Below are positions 47,433 to 60,312 of a DNA stretch of 64,000 bases, one piece after another; the stretch's first letter is position 1, and every line of letters starts with the position of its first letter. Both the position numbers and the translations under genes were made by a program. The notes under the pieces are model-generated. The model saw nothing but the letters and a program-made list of their open reading frames with translations, made no database searches and was not told the DNA's origin. The stretch comes from Megalopta genalis (lineage: Eukaryota > Arthropoda > Insecta > Hymenoptera > Halictidae). Location: the NCBI RefSeq assembly GCF_051020955.1, contig NC_135016.1, positions 10,186,001 to 10,250,000 on the forward strand. The letters are read 5' to 3'.

Positions 47433-48074
47433 TCGACCAGATTTTAACGAACTTGATGCTAACACGCTGGCCTTTTTCAATACGAAATGCAGGAGATTGA
47501 TGTATGACATTGTATGCTCCATTGTTTTCGTTGAGATAAATATACCGTTGCAGTGATAAATATTGTTTGTGAAATTTGTGACAAACTTTCGTCGACCGGT
47601 TTCAACGATGTAAAAATCCTGCAGTGATTATAACGTGAATCAGTAACATCGACTTCAATTGGATACACTGATGTTACGTTAAAATGTGCAATTATTTTTT
47701 TGTACACATTGAAATTATTCTTCCTTCAGCTACATGTAAATCTATTCTTCATGCATCAATTGTAGAATTAACGTGAGTACTCTTCTCATAAGGAAATCAT
47801 AAATCCTGCATAATGTTTGCTAATTTCCAAAGAAATGTGTAATCATGCATCGTTTACCGAAATTTCAGCCCGGAGTCGGAAATATTGTACGGAATTTAAA
47901 TAAATAAATACAAACTGTGTAATATAGTCAGAATATTAATAAGAACATCAAACACAACTTGAACCTCGACTATCCGATCTAATGAAGGAAACATACCTAT
48001 ACAATATATTTGAATGATAAAACAGATACCGCATAGAGAGTATAAAAAAAAACTAAAGTTTCATTTATTTATAA
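47433..48074. other. AT-rich non-coding stretch
   Basis: No repeat or gene is recognised. Confidence 0.5.
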
Positions 48075-48234
48075 TACAGTAGAGGTTCCCTAAAGTGAAG
48101 CTTTATCTTTGCAATATCCTGATACCGAAATATTCTATTCAAGCTTTCCACTAGTCGATAATGCATCTAAATAAAAATTCAGAAAAGAAAAGAAAAAGAA
48201 AAATAAATATTCAGATAAGAGAGTCTCTACTGTA
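48075..48234. mobile_element. TA-bounded MITE, family F
   Basis: 160 bp. The left end is TACAGTAGAGGTTCCC, and the right end inverted is TACAGTAGAGACTCTC. The terminal repeat is exact for 10 bp and partial beyond. The AT-rich interior includes an AGAAAAGAAAAGAAAA run. The ends resemble pogo/Tc1-mariner-type MITEs (inference). It shares only TACAGTA with family E. Confidence 0.65.
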
Positions 48235-50660
48235 TAAATTATATCTTAATAAATTATCCAATCCACATAAATCCTACTGTCTAAAAAGGCCGAATTCGCT
48301 AAGTGACAGCTGCCAAAAAATGTTCGAATGAGTCCAGACCGTAAACACCAACAAAACAAACAACTTCTAATCCACCGACCGAATGAAGTATCATGCAGAA
48401 GTCTTCCTCGAGGCCTAATTACAAGAAAGTCTCTCCTCATGCGAAAAAAAGTAGCGGTGGGCCGGTGTTTTTCCAAACAGGAGAAAGGAAAATGGAGGAA
48501 GAAAAAGGAAAGGCAGACGCCGGGGCCCCGTCTCTCCTTTATCGAAGGATGTCGTCCCCCTACCCCTTCTGCCCCCCCCCCCACTAGCAGCCTCTCTTTC
48601 ACTCCATTCTGTTGGCCGGCTCTTGAAGAAGCGGAGAGAAGGCCGATAATTATTTTCACGCAGCGGCTCGTGCATGTACGTGCATCGAAAGAGCCTGGCG
48701 TGCCTCGCGGGACCTCCCACAGTGCCTCAAATACCAATAATTACCGGCAGACGAGTTCGATGTTTGCAGAAACACCGCGCCGCGATTCCTCGCGCACAAC
48801 GACGCGAAAACACCGCCACCGTGTCGGAGGAATATAAGGGGGCGCCACCACGCTCGTGGAACCCTTCGGGAGGGATGCAGTACGGGGGCAGGGGAGGGGG
48901 AGCCCTCCTTCCTCTGCGAGGTGGCTTTTTTTATTGGTTCTCACGTGGCGTGTACTCCATGATTTCTCCGAGTCGATCCGCGTCCTCCGAAGGCTCCTTT
49001 TTGCACGATATTCAGGAGGCCGCCGAACAACCCCGAGGATCTGTTCTCGGAAACGATGTAACGAGAGGTGAGACACGCCTCGACCGATTCGTACGTGTCC
49101 CCGGGAAATTGGAATAATTGCTTCCCCCCTTCTTCGCGAGCCAGCGAGCGAAGGGAAAAATTTCGGTTACTTCGGAAATTTTTGCGACGAAAATGCGAGG
49201 CAAAGATGGTTCACACTTTCGAATTCTGTAAAGAAATTCTGTTAGAGAATGCAACAAAATGCTACGTGGAACTCATTGATATTGGAAAGAACAGGGAATC
49301 GTTTAGAGACTGGTTGCTCTGTGTCGAATAAATCTGTTCTTATAACCCGCAACAAAATTGTCTACCTCGATCGCACAAAACAGGAATTACATAGAAATTC
49401 ATTTGTTCTTTTAATAATTTTAACAGCTTGCAAATATCGCACCACTAATCTCATCTCGTGCTTGTTCTATCGTATTTCAGCTACTGGTTTCTGTCACAAG
49501 CGTGCAAAATTCGCGGTCTACTTATCGCACAAAAGACAAAGTCACGTAATGAACTTAGAAATGCATCAAGCCACAATAAATTTCGAAATAGAACACACGG
49601 ACGTTTGGATAATAGATTTAGCGTTGGACTAAATTCATGCTGATTTTTGCAACAACTAGTGTTGTACGCAAACCTCCTTGCATGCTTCGATGTAATTGTG
49701 AATTCAAGTATCAGACGCTCGGATAATCTCGGGGCACTAAAGCAATAAGATCTAAATTGAATTTAACGTCCATTGGTTTTCAAGAAAGCGGCGTAACGAA
49801 TCAGAAGCCATCGAAACCGCAAAATCCATAACGCTAATGACGGAATAATGTTTCAGACACGATCTATCCGAGGACTGATTTAAATAATTGTATAGAATTT
49901 CCTCGGCCGGCGTAAAAAGATCGACGGTCGCGGTCGAGGGTTTGTACACAACGGCGAAGAAAATGATTGATAAAAGTCGGCTGGCATGGCTATAGAGGGA
50001 AGCGGTAAAAAGCAGCCAATTATTTCAAGGATACGCGAGTTCACCGCGAAATAGGAATCGATACGGTGTCTCCGCGCGGGTTTTGTTCTGCGATTCGTTG
50101 CACACTATCAATTAGTCTTGTATTTTTCATTCTGCCGGGGAAAACGAGCGGCGTCTAGGCGTACGCGACATAATTACGTCGTGCTTGTTGTATGACACGC
50201 GTGAAATGGCAGGCGAAACAGAGTGCGCGCCGATGCAAGTTTCGTAGCGCATGGAAAAACTAGTATTACTGGATCCACGTTTTTATCGGCGAACGGCTAA
50301 ATGGTTTCCGCGGCGATCGCACAAAAAATGGCGACCGAACGCGTCAAATATTAACGAGGACGTCGAACGAAAGTGACTGATAATGCGCGCGAGGCCTGCG
50401 CCACGAAACTCCGCTTGCGAACTGTCCACGTAACGGATCTTGGAATTTCCGATATTTTTATTTTCATTCAATGAATATTTCCGTTTTACGTGCACAGTAA
50501 TTTTCAGTAAAAAATCGCCAGCGATTTTACCGCATAGATCCTAACGATAGCGATTAAACGTTAATGAGGACTGTTTGGAAAGATATATCGTCTGAATTTA
50601 CAGATCAACGATACCGTATGTTTTAATATTATTAATGACATTATTAAGTGAAGTTCCGAA
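48235..50660. other. GC-rich then mixed non-coding DNA
   Basis: GC-rich at 48290-49200, with a C-run near 48573. Frames of 100-169 codons on both strands are unrecognisable. A 127-codon frame at 49249-49632 overlaps a family D copy and is not supported. Confidence 0.45.
49500..49528 (+). repeat. Dispersed repeat D, copy 7
   Basis: GCGTGCAAAATTCGCGGTCT followed by ACTTATCGC. Confidence 0.35.
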
Positions 50661-51150
50661 AGGGTTATTTTCGAGAATATTTCCAACTAATTTCAAGATC
50701 GGTAGAATTCTATAATTTAATACTTCAATCTGTGAATGACAGCGCACGGTTAAAAAAGCATGTTAATGTTTCGAGTGTACTTACGGCAAAAACGTGTGAA
50801 TGAAATACATTGATGGTTTCAGAAACATTTTAGAACACATTGTTGCATTATTTACAATTTATTAAAAGTATTACTAAACGATATGTATTTTTATTTAAAT
50901 CCTGTTTTATACAATTGCCCCAGAAGATTTTAATTTACATAAAGATCTGCGAACACGGATCCGTAATAGCACAAAAACGTAAAATATTTATCTTGAAGAC
51001 GATTTCCACCTAATTCAAAGATCGGATCGTCAAAGCGGCCGCCGAACACGTGAAATATTCGAAAAGTAACATTAAAACGAATCGAAATAATGAAGAGAAT
51101 CCGGGGCTACTTAAAATATTTCCGCGTAATTTTTGGATCGTGAGATTGCG
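50661..51150. repeat. Possible decayed repeat with ATTTCC(A/G)..TAATT words
   Basis: ATTTCCAACTAATTTCAAGA (50680), ATTTCCACCTAATTCAAAGA (51003) and ATTTCCGCGTAATTTTTGGA (51118) are each followed by TCG. The spacing is irregular. Confidence 0.3.
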
Positions 51151-52046
51151 TATTTTGATCGGAGGGATAACGGGAATGAGGCTTGAATAAAAAAAAAACG
51201 GCAACTATTTCGGCACGAGGGTGTTACCGTGTCAAGGCTGACGAAAGAAAACTGCTGGCTGAAAATATAGACTCGTGTGTTCTCACAAAATATTCATGTC
51301 GAACGTTGATCGAGCACAAGCGTCGCTGTATCTAGGTGAAGGAAAGTACACATTGAACCCGAAGACGTATGATTATAGCGACAACGCGGGCCATTAGACA
51401 ACGGAAACATCACTCCTCCGGCGCGTTGCGTCGTGCACGACAACTCTCGTCGGATCCGAGGGAAAGTTTTAGCGAGGCGTCATCGGACGTCCTGCAATAA
51501 AACCTCCCAGAACAGGATGAAAAGGATTTCCACGAAGGTATAGAAGCGATTCTGGGAACACGGCGAGCTGATTCGAACTCTGTAACTACGTTCGGAACGA
51601 TCATTTAATTTTCCATCAATTTCTGGGATTAATACTCCATGCCATTAATCATCTTCCCCTTTAATATCGTTTTTCCTTGTAGTCTGAACTTTTACTTTGA
51701 ACTTGTTCACATAAAACAGGTTTACCGTGAATCCGAGAATTCTTGAGAGTAAGAGAATTTAAATGAAGTCTAAGGATCGATTTCCTGAGCCAAAGTGTAA
51801 TTATAAGACGATGAAAATTGAGGCTATCGAAGGACTCCTCACAAACAGAAGATACAATAAGATTACAGATGCTAATGATTCAGGTTTATGAACAATCTTC
51901 TTTAAAACAAAATTCCGGGACAAATTTTCTAAAATATAATTGTGAGAATCTACATAGATCAAAGGACTCCTTAAAAAATGCCATTCAAGGGTTGATTTTC
52001 AAACATAAAATGTAATTGCAAATCTTGAAGATTGATGCCTTCAAAT
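51151..52046. other. Non-coding DNA
   Basis: AT-rich except for a small GC-richer patch at 51360-51600. Nothing is recognised. Confidence 0.5.
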
Positions 52047-52113
52047 GACAATTTAAAGGATAATTTAAAGGATAATTTAAAATGGACAATTTAAAGGACA
52101 ATTTAAAGGATAA
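52047..52113. repeat. 12-bp minisatellite (AATTTAAAGGAT)n
   Basis: About 5.5 units of AATTTAAAGGA(T/C), one with an ATGG insertion. Confidence 0.9.
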
Positions 52114-52499
52114 TCCAATCAAATTTTCAAATGTTAAAGAACTGTCTAAAATATAAAACAAGCACTTGTCACTTTCCTCAAGCAAAACGTGATTACAAAT
52201 GTCGAAAATTAAAAAAAAAATTTTTAACTGTAAAAACTTCAATGCAACTATATCTCTAATTGTAAAAGAATCACCGCTCACACTAATTTCCAGATGAAAT
52301 TACAGTAATTAAAATGCCAAATTTCGGATTGCTGTGAATTTCCCTACGTCTATGTAATTTATTACTACGTCAAGGCTAAGGGTCGACGGAGTCGGTCAAG
52401 CGTGTGATGCGGCACAGTATTCCCGAAAGAAAATGCAAAATGGTCGTTTGGGTGCGAGTCAGGTAAGAAAAACTGCGGAGCTGCAAGATACGTGGTAGG
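52114..52499. other. Non-coding DNA with donor-like site
   Basis: AT-rich, then a short GC-richer part. GAGTCAG/GTAAGA at 52463 is donor-like and follows an open stretch from about 52360, but no product or acceptor is convincing. Confidence 0.35.
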
Positions 52500-52733
52500 T
52501 ACGGTAATTTCTTCCTAATTGGCGCTCGGTTCGCGCACAAAAATGGACAATTTGGGAAGAGTAAATATGACTATTCGAGCCTTGCGTTTTGTTTTTATAG
52601 TTGTTGATAATCGGTGACTAAAAGAAACTAAACTAAAAAAACGAGTTGTAATGCCCGAATAATCGTATCTCCTCTTCCCAAATTATCCATTTTTGTGCGC
52701 AGTCTGAGCGCAAATTAGGAAAAAATTACTGTA
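52500..52733. mobile_element. Hairpin MITE, family E copy 3
   Basis: 234 bp, the longest copy. Starts TACGGTAATTTCTTCC and ends AAAAATTACTGTA. The arms carry AAAATGGACAATTTGGGAAG and TTCCCAAATTATCCATTTTT. The loop is expanded by extra AAACTAAACTAAAAAAACGAG sequence. The TA borders are preserved. Confidence 0.8.
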
Positions 52734-52936
52734 CCAGGTACGTGACCATCGAATCGTGTCATGTGGCCTCCGAATTGTCTTCGAATCGCGGCATGCGGCC
52801 TCCGAATTGCCTTCGAATCGCGGCAAAAAATTAGAAATAAAGAAGTTAAGTCATCGTTTTTATTCTAGCATTGCTATGTATTCAATTAATGTACACCGGC
52901 ATGCAGGCCGCAGCCCTTTTTTGCCGACTGCCCCGA
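52734..52936. repeat. Region between E3 and E4 with 32-bp duplication
   Basis: CATGTGGCCTCCGAATTGTC (52760) and CATGCGGCCTCCGAATTGCC (52792) begin two adjacent 32-bp units, both ending TTCGAATCGCGG. Confidence 0.85.
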
Positions 52937-53042
52937 GTTCCTATAAAAACGAGCCGCGAGGCTCGAAGAATCGCGGCTTGGTATTCTCCGATCTGCCGGT
53001 TTCAATTCCGACCTCCGAACACTTCTGAGCAAAATTACTGTA
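52937..53042. mobile_element. Hairpin MITE, family E copy 4 (truncated)
   Basis: Retains only the right half: CTATAAAAACGAGCCGCGAG, then GCTCGAAGAATCG, a diverged middle, and TCTGAGCAAAATTACTGTA. The left arm is missing. Confidence 0.6.
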
Positions 53043-53789
53043 CTTCATTCCTAACCAGTTTCACAAATCCTCAAAATATTCCTAATCAATCCTCCACGCT
53101 CAAAATAAATCTAGAATGGAATCAACATCTGCACATCAGATTATAAGAGAAACGATGCAGCCTGTAAGCCACCCTCGCCACGTCTGTCGTCCACGTCAGA
53201 CGTTTAACGAGCGTATCCCGAATAAAATTGAATTAAATAATATCGTGCAGGATTTACGAGGATCGCGTCCGAAAATACACAAGGGCGCGGGGGGTGCGTG
53301 GGCGCGCACGAACGTCCACGGAATAATAAGCCATGGCGTGGCTCGCGTGCCTCGAAACTTTCCCATTTGTAGCCGGTGGACAGATACGAGACGATAGCGA
53401 CGTGTCGGTCGAACTTCTATTAGTTTTATTGCCTGTGTCGATAGTACGGCGAGAGTGTATTCAATCATTTGGATGCATTCGCGGACAATCCGTAGAGAAA
53501 GAGTAAGGGGAGAGAGAAAGAGAAATAGAGAGACAGACTTGGCCTAAGCAGTTCGATGGTTGGATACGTTGCTATCTCGACACGCACGAACCGAGCGACG
53601 AGCCGATGAGATAACAGCGTGATAAGCTCGTTCGATGCCGGTCAGTTGGCTGCGGACGAAGAGGAACAGAAGAGAAAGGACGAAAGAGAAAAAGAACCAG
53701 CTAATCGGTCTACTTCGATCATGCCGCGGAACTGTTCCGTATCGAGTACACTTCGGCGATGCTTTGATGCGGATCGTCTAGACTCGGAT
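53043..53789. other. GC-rich non-coding stretch
   Basis: Purine-rich segments at 53494-53540 and 53655-53700. No gene is recognised. Confidence 0.45.
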
Positions 53790-54520
53790 TATCGAGATTC
53801 TGCTGGATGGATGCTCCTTTATACTTCGAGCCTCGAAATCTTGCTGCCTGGGAGCAACGGATGATGCGTGCTCTTTCTTCGGGAACTCTGCAAGCTTTGT
53901 GCTGCTTTCTACAGTCTCACTGATTTTATTTCTTTGGAGATTTTTATGCAAACTTGAAGATCCTATATTAGAGATTTTTGTGATCCTCAAGTTTCTACTG
54001 TTGGAACCACTGGAACCATTTATGATATTTCTTTCGAAACTATGCTACCGACCACTATACGATGCGTACTCTTTCTTTGAGCACTCTGCTAGCTTCCTAC
54101 ACAGTGCTGGTTTCTCTATTTTCGCAGATTTCATTTCTTTGGAGATTTGTATGCCGCGTGAAAGATCCTATGATGGTTGTTCTTCTGATGTTCTAGTTCC
54201 TAGTGCTTGGATCACTGCACGATTTATGCTCTTTGTTTGGACTCAGTTTTCTACTCTGCGTTGATCTCTCAATATTGGCTGATTTAATTTTTTCGTGAAA
54301 TTTATACGAAGTTAAAAGTTCTATGTCTGATTTCATGATGCTGAAGCACTTCCTACTGAAAACTATGCTAGCAAACACTAGATGATGCACGACTCTTTTT
54401 TGAAGACACTACCAGCTTTCTACTCTGTGCTGGTCTCGCAATATATTCGCGAATTTTATTTCTCTGGGATCTTTTCTGCAAAGTCGAAAGCCTTGCATCA
54501 GAGATTTTTCAAATCCCCAT
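53790..54520. repeat. Diverged tandem array, about 4 units of 160-200 bp
   Basis: GATGCGTGCTCTTTCTTCGG (53863), GATGCGTACTCTTTCTTTGA (54061), GATTTATGCTCTTTGTTTGG (54222) and GATGCACGACTCTTTTTTGA (54384) head successive units. The units share CTCTGC, TTTCTAC, CTCTGTGCTGGT, TTTCATTTCTTTGGAGATTT and AACTATGCTA words. Confidence 0.65.
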
Positions 54521-56924
54521 TCGTTCATGCAAAAATATTTGACACAGAAGAACCTGTATAGTTTCCCAGCGAACTCGCCCCTAACGTTTTAGATGCCCAA
54601 ACGGTCTAGCTGCCCAAAGAGTTGACACCTGCACGAGAAAACCCCGCGTACAATTTTCTAGCTTATAAATCCACTACTTAAGCAGTATAGCTACGAAGCA
54701 CGTTAGCTACCGAAGCAAGCCGGCTGACATTCCGCCAGCAGTTTCCGCTACCTTTTGGCTTTCAATTCAACCTGGAACGGACCGCCACTGGCACTTAGTT
54801 AAACCCTCGTCGCGATCCAGAGACAGCCAAGAGCAAATCGCAGTAACAATGCGAGTGACATTCCCGAGGCACACCACTTTCACGCGTCGCTCGCCTAGCC
54901 CAGCTAGCCGCGGCGTTCTCCAAATGATTCATACACGGTCCGCCGGAATCATCAATTATGTTCGAGCCATTGTTCCACGGCTCCGTAACCGGTATCTAAT
55001 GCATCTGGCCTGCGAAACTGCCACCTCCGGACTCCGGATCTGATAAGATTCGAGAGACTGGCCCGGAGTTAAGGCAGCCGAATCGGCGATCGAAAAATTC
55101 ACACCCCTAAGTTTCCACCCTCGCGTGCGCGGCGCGAGGGAAGCGAGCATCGATTGTACCGATACTGGAAATCATTAATTAGCCGATTCATTGTTGCCGC
55201 GGCGAGAAACCGACTCAGTTATCCGGTCCATCTGGATCCAGGACCCCGGCGAGGTAGCACCGGCGGCATGCCTGCCGAGACGCTAGTGATAGGCAGATAA
55301 ATGGACGCAGATAAATGAGCGGAAGGCGAGGGAAAGGTGGAGATACGGGACGGGGGGACAGGTACGCAACGGTTGTTCGCGGTTCGACGTCTGCCGCCAC
55401 GCAGTTTCGCAAGTGATCCGGTGTTACGTACCGCCTGCTGCCCGGGAAAAGGGAAACAGTCTGTCCGAGCGACGCGATTTTTTGCGCCCCCGTTTGCGCC
55501 GATCCCAGGCCCGCTATGTCACCGTTTCATATGGGAGAATTTAGTCCGAGCCCTGCCCAGAGTACGCACCTGGAAAACCGTTCTGCGACGGCGAGGCTAC
55601 GCTTTGCTAGCCAGCGAACCGACTTATGCGCTCCGAGCGTTACGCTTGCTGCAGCAGCGAACTTTGTATATTTGACGCTATTAAAGAATTTTATTGAGAT
55701 CGTTAGATACGAATTACACAGGCTTCTGCAGAAACTATGAAACAATTGACTATAGAGTGCGGATTTTACGCGTTTATGAGAAAAGTGGGCAGGTGCGATT
55801 GCAAACAATAGAAAAGATGACATTACTGAACAATGTAAATACAATAATACCTACCGGTTACAATTTCTTTATATATTTTTTATTCCTTTTCATTTCTATG
55901 TCTTTGCAAAAAATAATCAAATAAATAAAAGAGAATATTAAACGAAGAACGAGAGGAACTTCTATCCCAAAAAATAGTAAAATTAAAAAACAGTATTACA
56001 GTCATTGTCTAATAGACCTTCTATCAACTAAAAACAATTCGAGTCTCCGTATAAAAATTGTACAGAACGCAGAAATGGAATTTATGGCCGGTGAAAATAT
56101 CAAACATCTCGAACATGTCTGGAAATTGAATGATCGTCGTCGCTGAAGTTGCGGTAATTGCCTCGGGAGATCGCAAGGCAATAACACGTGCGAGAGCATT
56201 AATTTCAGTTCGGCCAACTTCGGGACGAAAGGTCAAATTTTCGAGGCCCCGGTGTGTCGGAGCCTTGACGTTCCATCGAGGTCTCGTTTGACGTCAAAAC
56301 TCCGCGGACCGTGGGGGAGCACACGAACGGCCGAGTAAAAAAAAAACAACATTGTCTTCGGGAATACTTTTCGTGTTTTTATCGAAACATCTTCGCCGGT
56401 CCGTGAAACGCGACTAATAAGTAGCTGGTATCACGCAGGAATCGCGATCAAGGTCTCGCCGATGAGGCACGCGATGGATCGTGCTCGATCTACGGAAAAC
56501 CGAGCGTCGTCATCGCGAAAACGCTGCCGCGGCGTAGATTAACGCGTAGATAGCTATCGTCCGTGCACGGGTGCGTGTAGATACGGGCGTGCACACGGTG
56601 CCGTGCACTCTGATGCACTCGCGTGAACGTGTACGGTGAAAAACGAAAATCGAGACCGGGAAGAAACCGCTTTTAGACGGCGCGAAGAGAAAAGCGAACC
56701 GCGAACGGATTCCTGGAATCGACTTCATCGTTCTCATTTTCGCGAGCGAGCTGCAGCCTGGCCGGGTTCACGGTCCTGGGAAAGCCGCGTCCGCTTCCAA
56801 TCTTCACCTTTCAAGTTATCAACGTTTACGCCGTTCAACGAAGTGACAGAAGTGTGTAATAAGGGAGCCGCTGTTTTTCTTTTACACCGAGAAGTACGCC
56901 GGCCGGGATCGCGCGCCTGCAGAA
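54521..56924. other. Mostly GC-rich non-coding DNA
   Basis: GC-rich at 54560-55660 and 56200-56920, AT-rich between. Frames of up to 112 codons are unrecognisable. Confidence 0.45.
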
Positions 56925-57800
56925 GCCATTTTGAATTAATTCTACCGGGCTTCCCGAGCCTCGTTTGACGACTCTTCAACCCCTAGTCAGTCGAATGGAA
57001 CTGTGAAAGAGGGAGTGATATTGAACAGTCCGATGCGAGGACATTTTCTTTCTTTTTTAAACATTGGACGTTTAGATCAGGTTTTAGTGGAGGCTACGCC
57101 ATCTTGAATTAATTATTCTGGTTTCTGAAACCCATTTCATAACTGTTACACTCTTGGGCGTTCGAAGCGAGTGTAACGTCAGATTTTTAGGTAAAAGGTA
57201 TATTTTTAACGAAGGCGGCGGTTCAGAATATACTCTAAAGGAAAGTACGCCATTTTGAATTAGTTATGTACTGTACTATAATCCTTATACAACATATAGA
57301 TTGTTAAATAATGTGATAAACAGACTGAGGATTTTATGAATTTATTATGAAATTGATTTAATTGATTTATTGGGGTTTAAAATTGATTGATTATAAAATT
57401 TTGAACAGTGAAAGAAAAAGATTTAGAAACTGTTAGAGAGAGAAAAATTAAGAAACTATTAAAAATATTAACAAACGAAAAAAAGTTCTATGCAGCTCCT
57501 GTATTTCATTACAAGATATCACAGCATGATTACAAATCATGCTCCCGACCGAGCTGCGCCATTTTGAATTCTATCTATCATCTCTCGATCCCTATTTAAC
57601 AACTTTTTAACCGTTACACGTCAAAACGAAGCGATAAAACCGGCAGGAAGCTTGACCGTCTGGGCATAAGAAAATTCTCCATCGATTTCCCACTGAGAAG
57701 AGTATCTAAAACCGTCCGAGATTATGCTCTGTAGAGGAGCCTACGCCATCTTGTCTCAGCCTGGTAGCTCCTGATGCTCATGTGTCACTGTTCAACCCTT
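56925..57800. repeat. Degenerate array with phased GCCATNTTG motif
   Basis: GCCATTTTGAATTAATTCT (56935), GCCATCTTGAATTAATTAT (57098), GCCATTTTGAATTAGTTAT (57249), GCCATTTTGAATTCTATC (57558) and GCCATCTTGTCTC (57745) have spacings of 163, 151, 309 (two units) and 187 bp. GTTACAC or CTTACAC words recur between them. The motif is better conserved than the rest of each unit. Confidence 0.55.
57313..57350 (-). repeat. Dispersed repeat D, copy 8 (inverted)
   Basis: The minus strand contains AAATTCATAAAATCCTCAGT followed by CTGTTTATCAC, among the better copies. Confidence 0.5.
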
Positions 57801-58384
57801 ACACAGTGCAACGTAACGATTGAATTGGAAGCACAATTCAATACTTCCTCGTACTCGAACGTTCAATTTCGCCTCGCTCGAGTGTGTAGGGGCTTGGAGC
57901 GTGACAAACGAAGATCAGGAGCTTACGGAGATCGATCCAAGATGGCATTTCTTCTCCGTAATTTCGTTCGCGACTTCCTAATACTCAAATATTCAATTCC
58001 GTTCTAGTTTTGCAGCCTGCTTGATTCGACTGCGAAGATGTAGACCGTAGAATGTAGGGTCTGGAAGGTTAAACGAGGATCGAGAACTTCTCGATCGATC
58101 CTAACACAGTGCCTAGAACTTCAACACATCGTGGCAAGTTCGTTGAGAAACTTCAACGCATCAGATATTTATATCTCGACCGCGGGGATATTAATTACCG
58201 AAAGACGATCCACGACTGCTCGTGGAAAAAATATATGCAACTGCGATGCAGCTGTTCCATCCGAGACTGTTGATGAAACTATTGTATTATTTTGTTGTTT
58301 GATTTTATTGGATGGAGCAACGGGTGCATAAACTCTTCATTTACTTTCATGAGCAGTCTACAAGTATTGAATACAATCATTAGA
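57801..58384. other. Non-coding DNA
   Basis: An inverted AAGATGGC word lies near 57940. No gene is recognised. Confidence 0.45.
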
Positions 58385-59085
58385 CAGCTATTGTTGATGT
58401 TCTTCCATTTACCGTGCAGTTGATGCATATCACTTTTATTCTGCATGAAGATTAACATTCTATTTATGATTGGAATCAATCAATTAGTTAACAATATCGA
58501 CCTTCTTCCATTTACCTTACAGTTGATGCATATCATTTTTATTCTGCATGAAGATTAACATTCTATTTATGATTAGAATCAATAAATTAGTTAACAATAT
58601 CGACCTTCCTCCATCTACCTTGCCGTTGATGCATATCATTTTTATTCTGCATGAAGATTAACATTCCATTTATGATTGGAATCAATAAATTAGTTAACAA
58701 TATCGACCTTCCTCCATCTACCTTGCAGTTGATACAAATAATTTTTATTCTACACGAAGATCAACATTCTATTTATGATTGGAATCAATAAATTAGTTTA
58801 CAATATCGACCTTCTTCCATCTACCTTGCCGTTGATGCAAATAATTTTTATTCTGCACGAAGATCAACATTCTATTTACAATTGGAATCAACAAATTACT
58901 TAACAATATTGATCTTCTACCATCTACCTTGCAGTCGATGCAGATCATTTTTATCCTGCACGAACATCTGCATCCCACTTGTCATTGACATCACTTATTA
59001 CTTAACAAATCCTGATTTGTTTACGCCATCTGACAGCCGATGCTGATTGCTATTATTCTGCAGAAATGTCTGCAGTCTATCTACG
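58385..59085. repeat. 103-bp tandem array, about 6.8 units
   Basis: CCTTCTTCCATTTACCTTAC and variants start at 58399, 58501, 58604, 58707, 58810 and 58913, a constant 102-103 bp apart, with a seventh decayed unit near 59015. Each unit contains GTTGATGCATATCATTTTTA, TTCTGCATGAAGATTAACAT and ATCAATAAATTAGTTAACAA. Divergence increases to the right. Confidence 0.95.
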
Positions 59086-60195
59086 ATAGACTTTGAGAAA
59101 TGATCAGCTATCGTCGTCTTCTGAAAATCTCTATTTACCTAAAGCACCGATAGACTAAGACCAACAATGTATCAACAATAATCCCACGCCATCGGCGATC
59201 TGCAAAGCATTGGAACGTGTCAAGTGACCAGAGCCGAGATAAATTCGCGTGGCAACAGTCAGACCTTGAAGTAAATCCCCAGATGAATCACCGAGGAATC
59301 AAGATCGAGGATTTGCGAAAGCGAGTCGAGCGAGCCGTGTGCATCAGAATGCGGATGGCGAGGCGTCGGTGTCCGACCGATCGTTACACGTTGCCCTTTG
59401 AGTGACAGTATTATCTTATTCCCAGGCGTAGGAGTGAACAGATCGATGCTGAGGAGGCGAGGGTGGTCGCGATCGTTCACCGGCAACGGCGCGAGACAGG
59501 TCAGCGTTGGTTCTTTCCAGCGTTTCAATAATAAATAACCAGGATAAGGGGTGTGGGGGGTGGGCGGAGGGTCTGTCTTCCGGCAGCGTGGTACAGGACC
59601 CGGCACTAACGAACCCCCGGCCCTCTGTCGCCGAATTTTCCGAAAGCGTGGCCAGGCCGGGCCGGGAGCCCGGTCAGAGAGGGTCTCGGGGATTTCGGAT
59701 TCACTTCGCGTGCAGCTTCCCTCCTGCGCGACTTTCGAATCTCGTTTCGACGCGTTGGCATTCCCGGGGCCAATGAGGAGAGATCGGCCGCGTTCGTCGG
59801 CGAAGACGAAGAAAAAGGAACCACCACGCCCAAGGTACGTGGCAGGAACGCAGACACGGCCGCGGAGCCGGTGCACCTATGTGCCCGGTGTCTATGTGCC
59901 TATGCACGTGCAAATCCGGTCCCTGTGTGCCGGGTTCGCGTGTACAACCACGGCCTGTCCTTCTCTCGCATCCGTACATCTCTTTCTCTCGTTCCCTCGT
60001 TCGCGTACAGCGGCGGCACGAACGCTATAAGCTACCACGTCCTCAAATTGAAGCCCCGAAGAAAAAGAGATGCGTGGCCTCACTTCCCCCGGATCCTACT
60101 CTCTTTCCTTTACTTTCCTTTCTTTCTTTCTTTCTTTCTTTCCCCGCCGGTTTTCTCCTCTTCGTCGTTTTCATGAGAGGAGGGAAATGATGGGA
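59086..60195. other. GC-rich non-coding block
   Basis: Competing frames of 60-205 codons on both strands, none recognised. A (CTTT)n tract lies near 60118-60141. Confidence 0.45.
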
Positions 60196-60214
60196 TATAC
60201 ATACATACATACAT

Positions 60215-60297
<83 letters not shown>

Positions 60298-60312
60298 GAG
60301 AGAGGAGAGAGC
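60196..60312. repeat. Compound (TACA)n(TA)n(GA)n microsatellite
   Basis: TACA units, then about 24 TA repeats, then GA and GAGAGAG repeats. Confidence 0.95.

Noticed and set aside
58279..58978. Minus strand frames with similar peptides (RMLIFMQNK-like)
   Set aside because: They repeat because they lie in the 103-bp array. Not separate genes.
59259..59876. 205-codon minus strand frame
   Set aside because: Overlaps equally long + strand frames in GC-rich DNA, without a recognisable motif.
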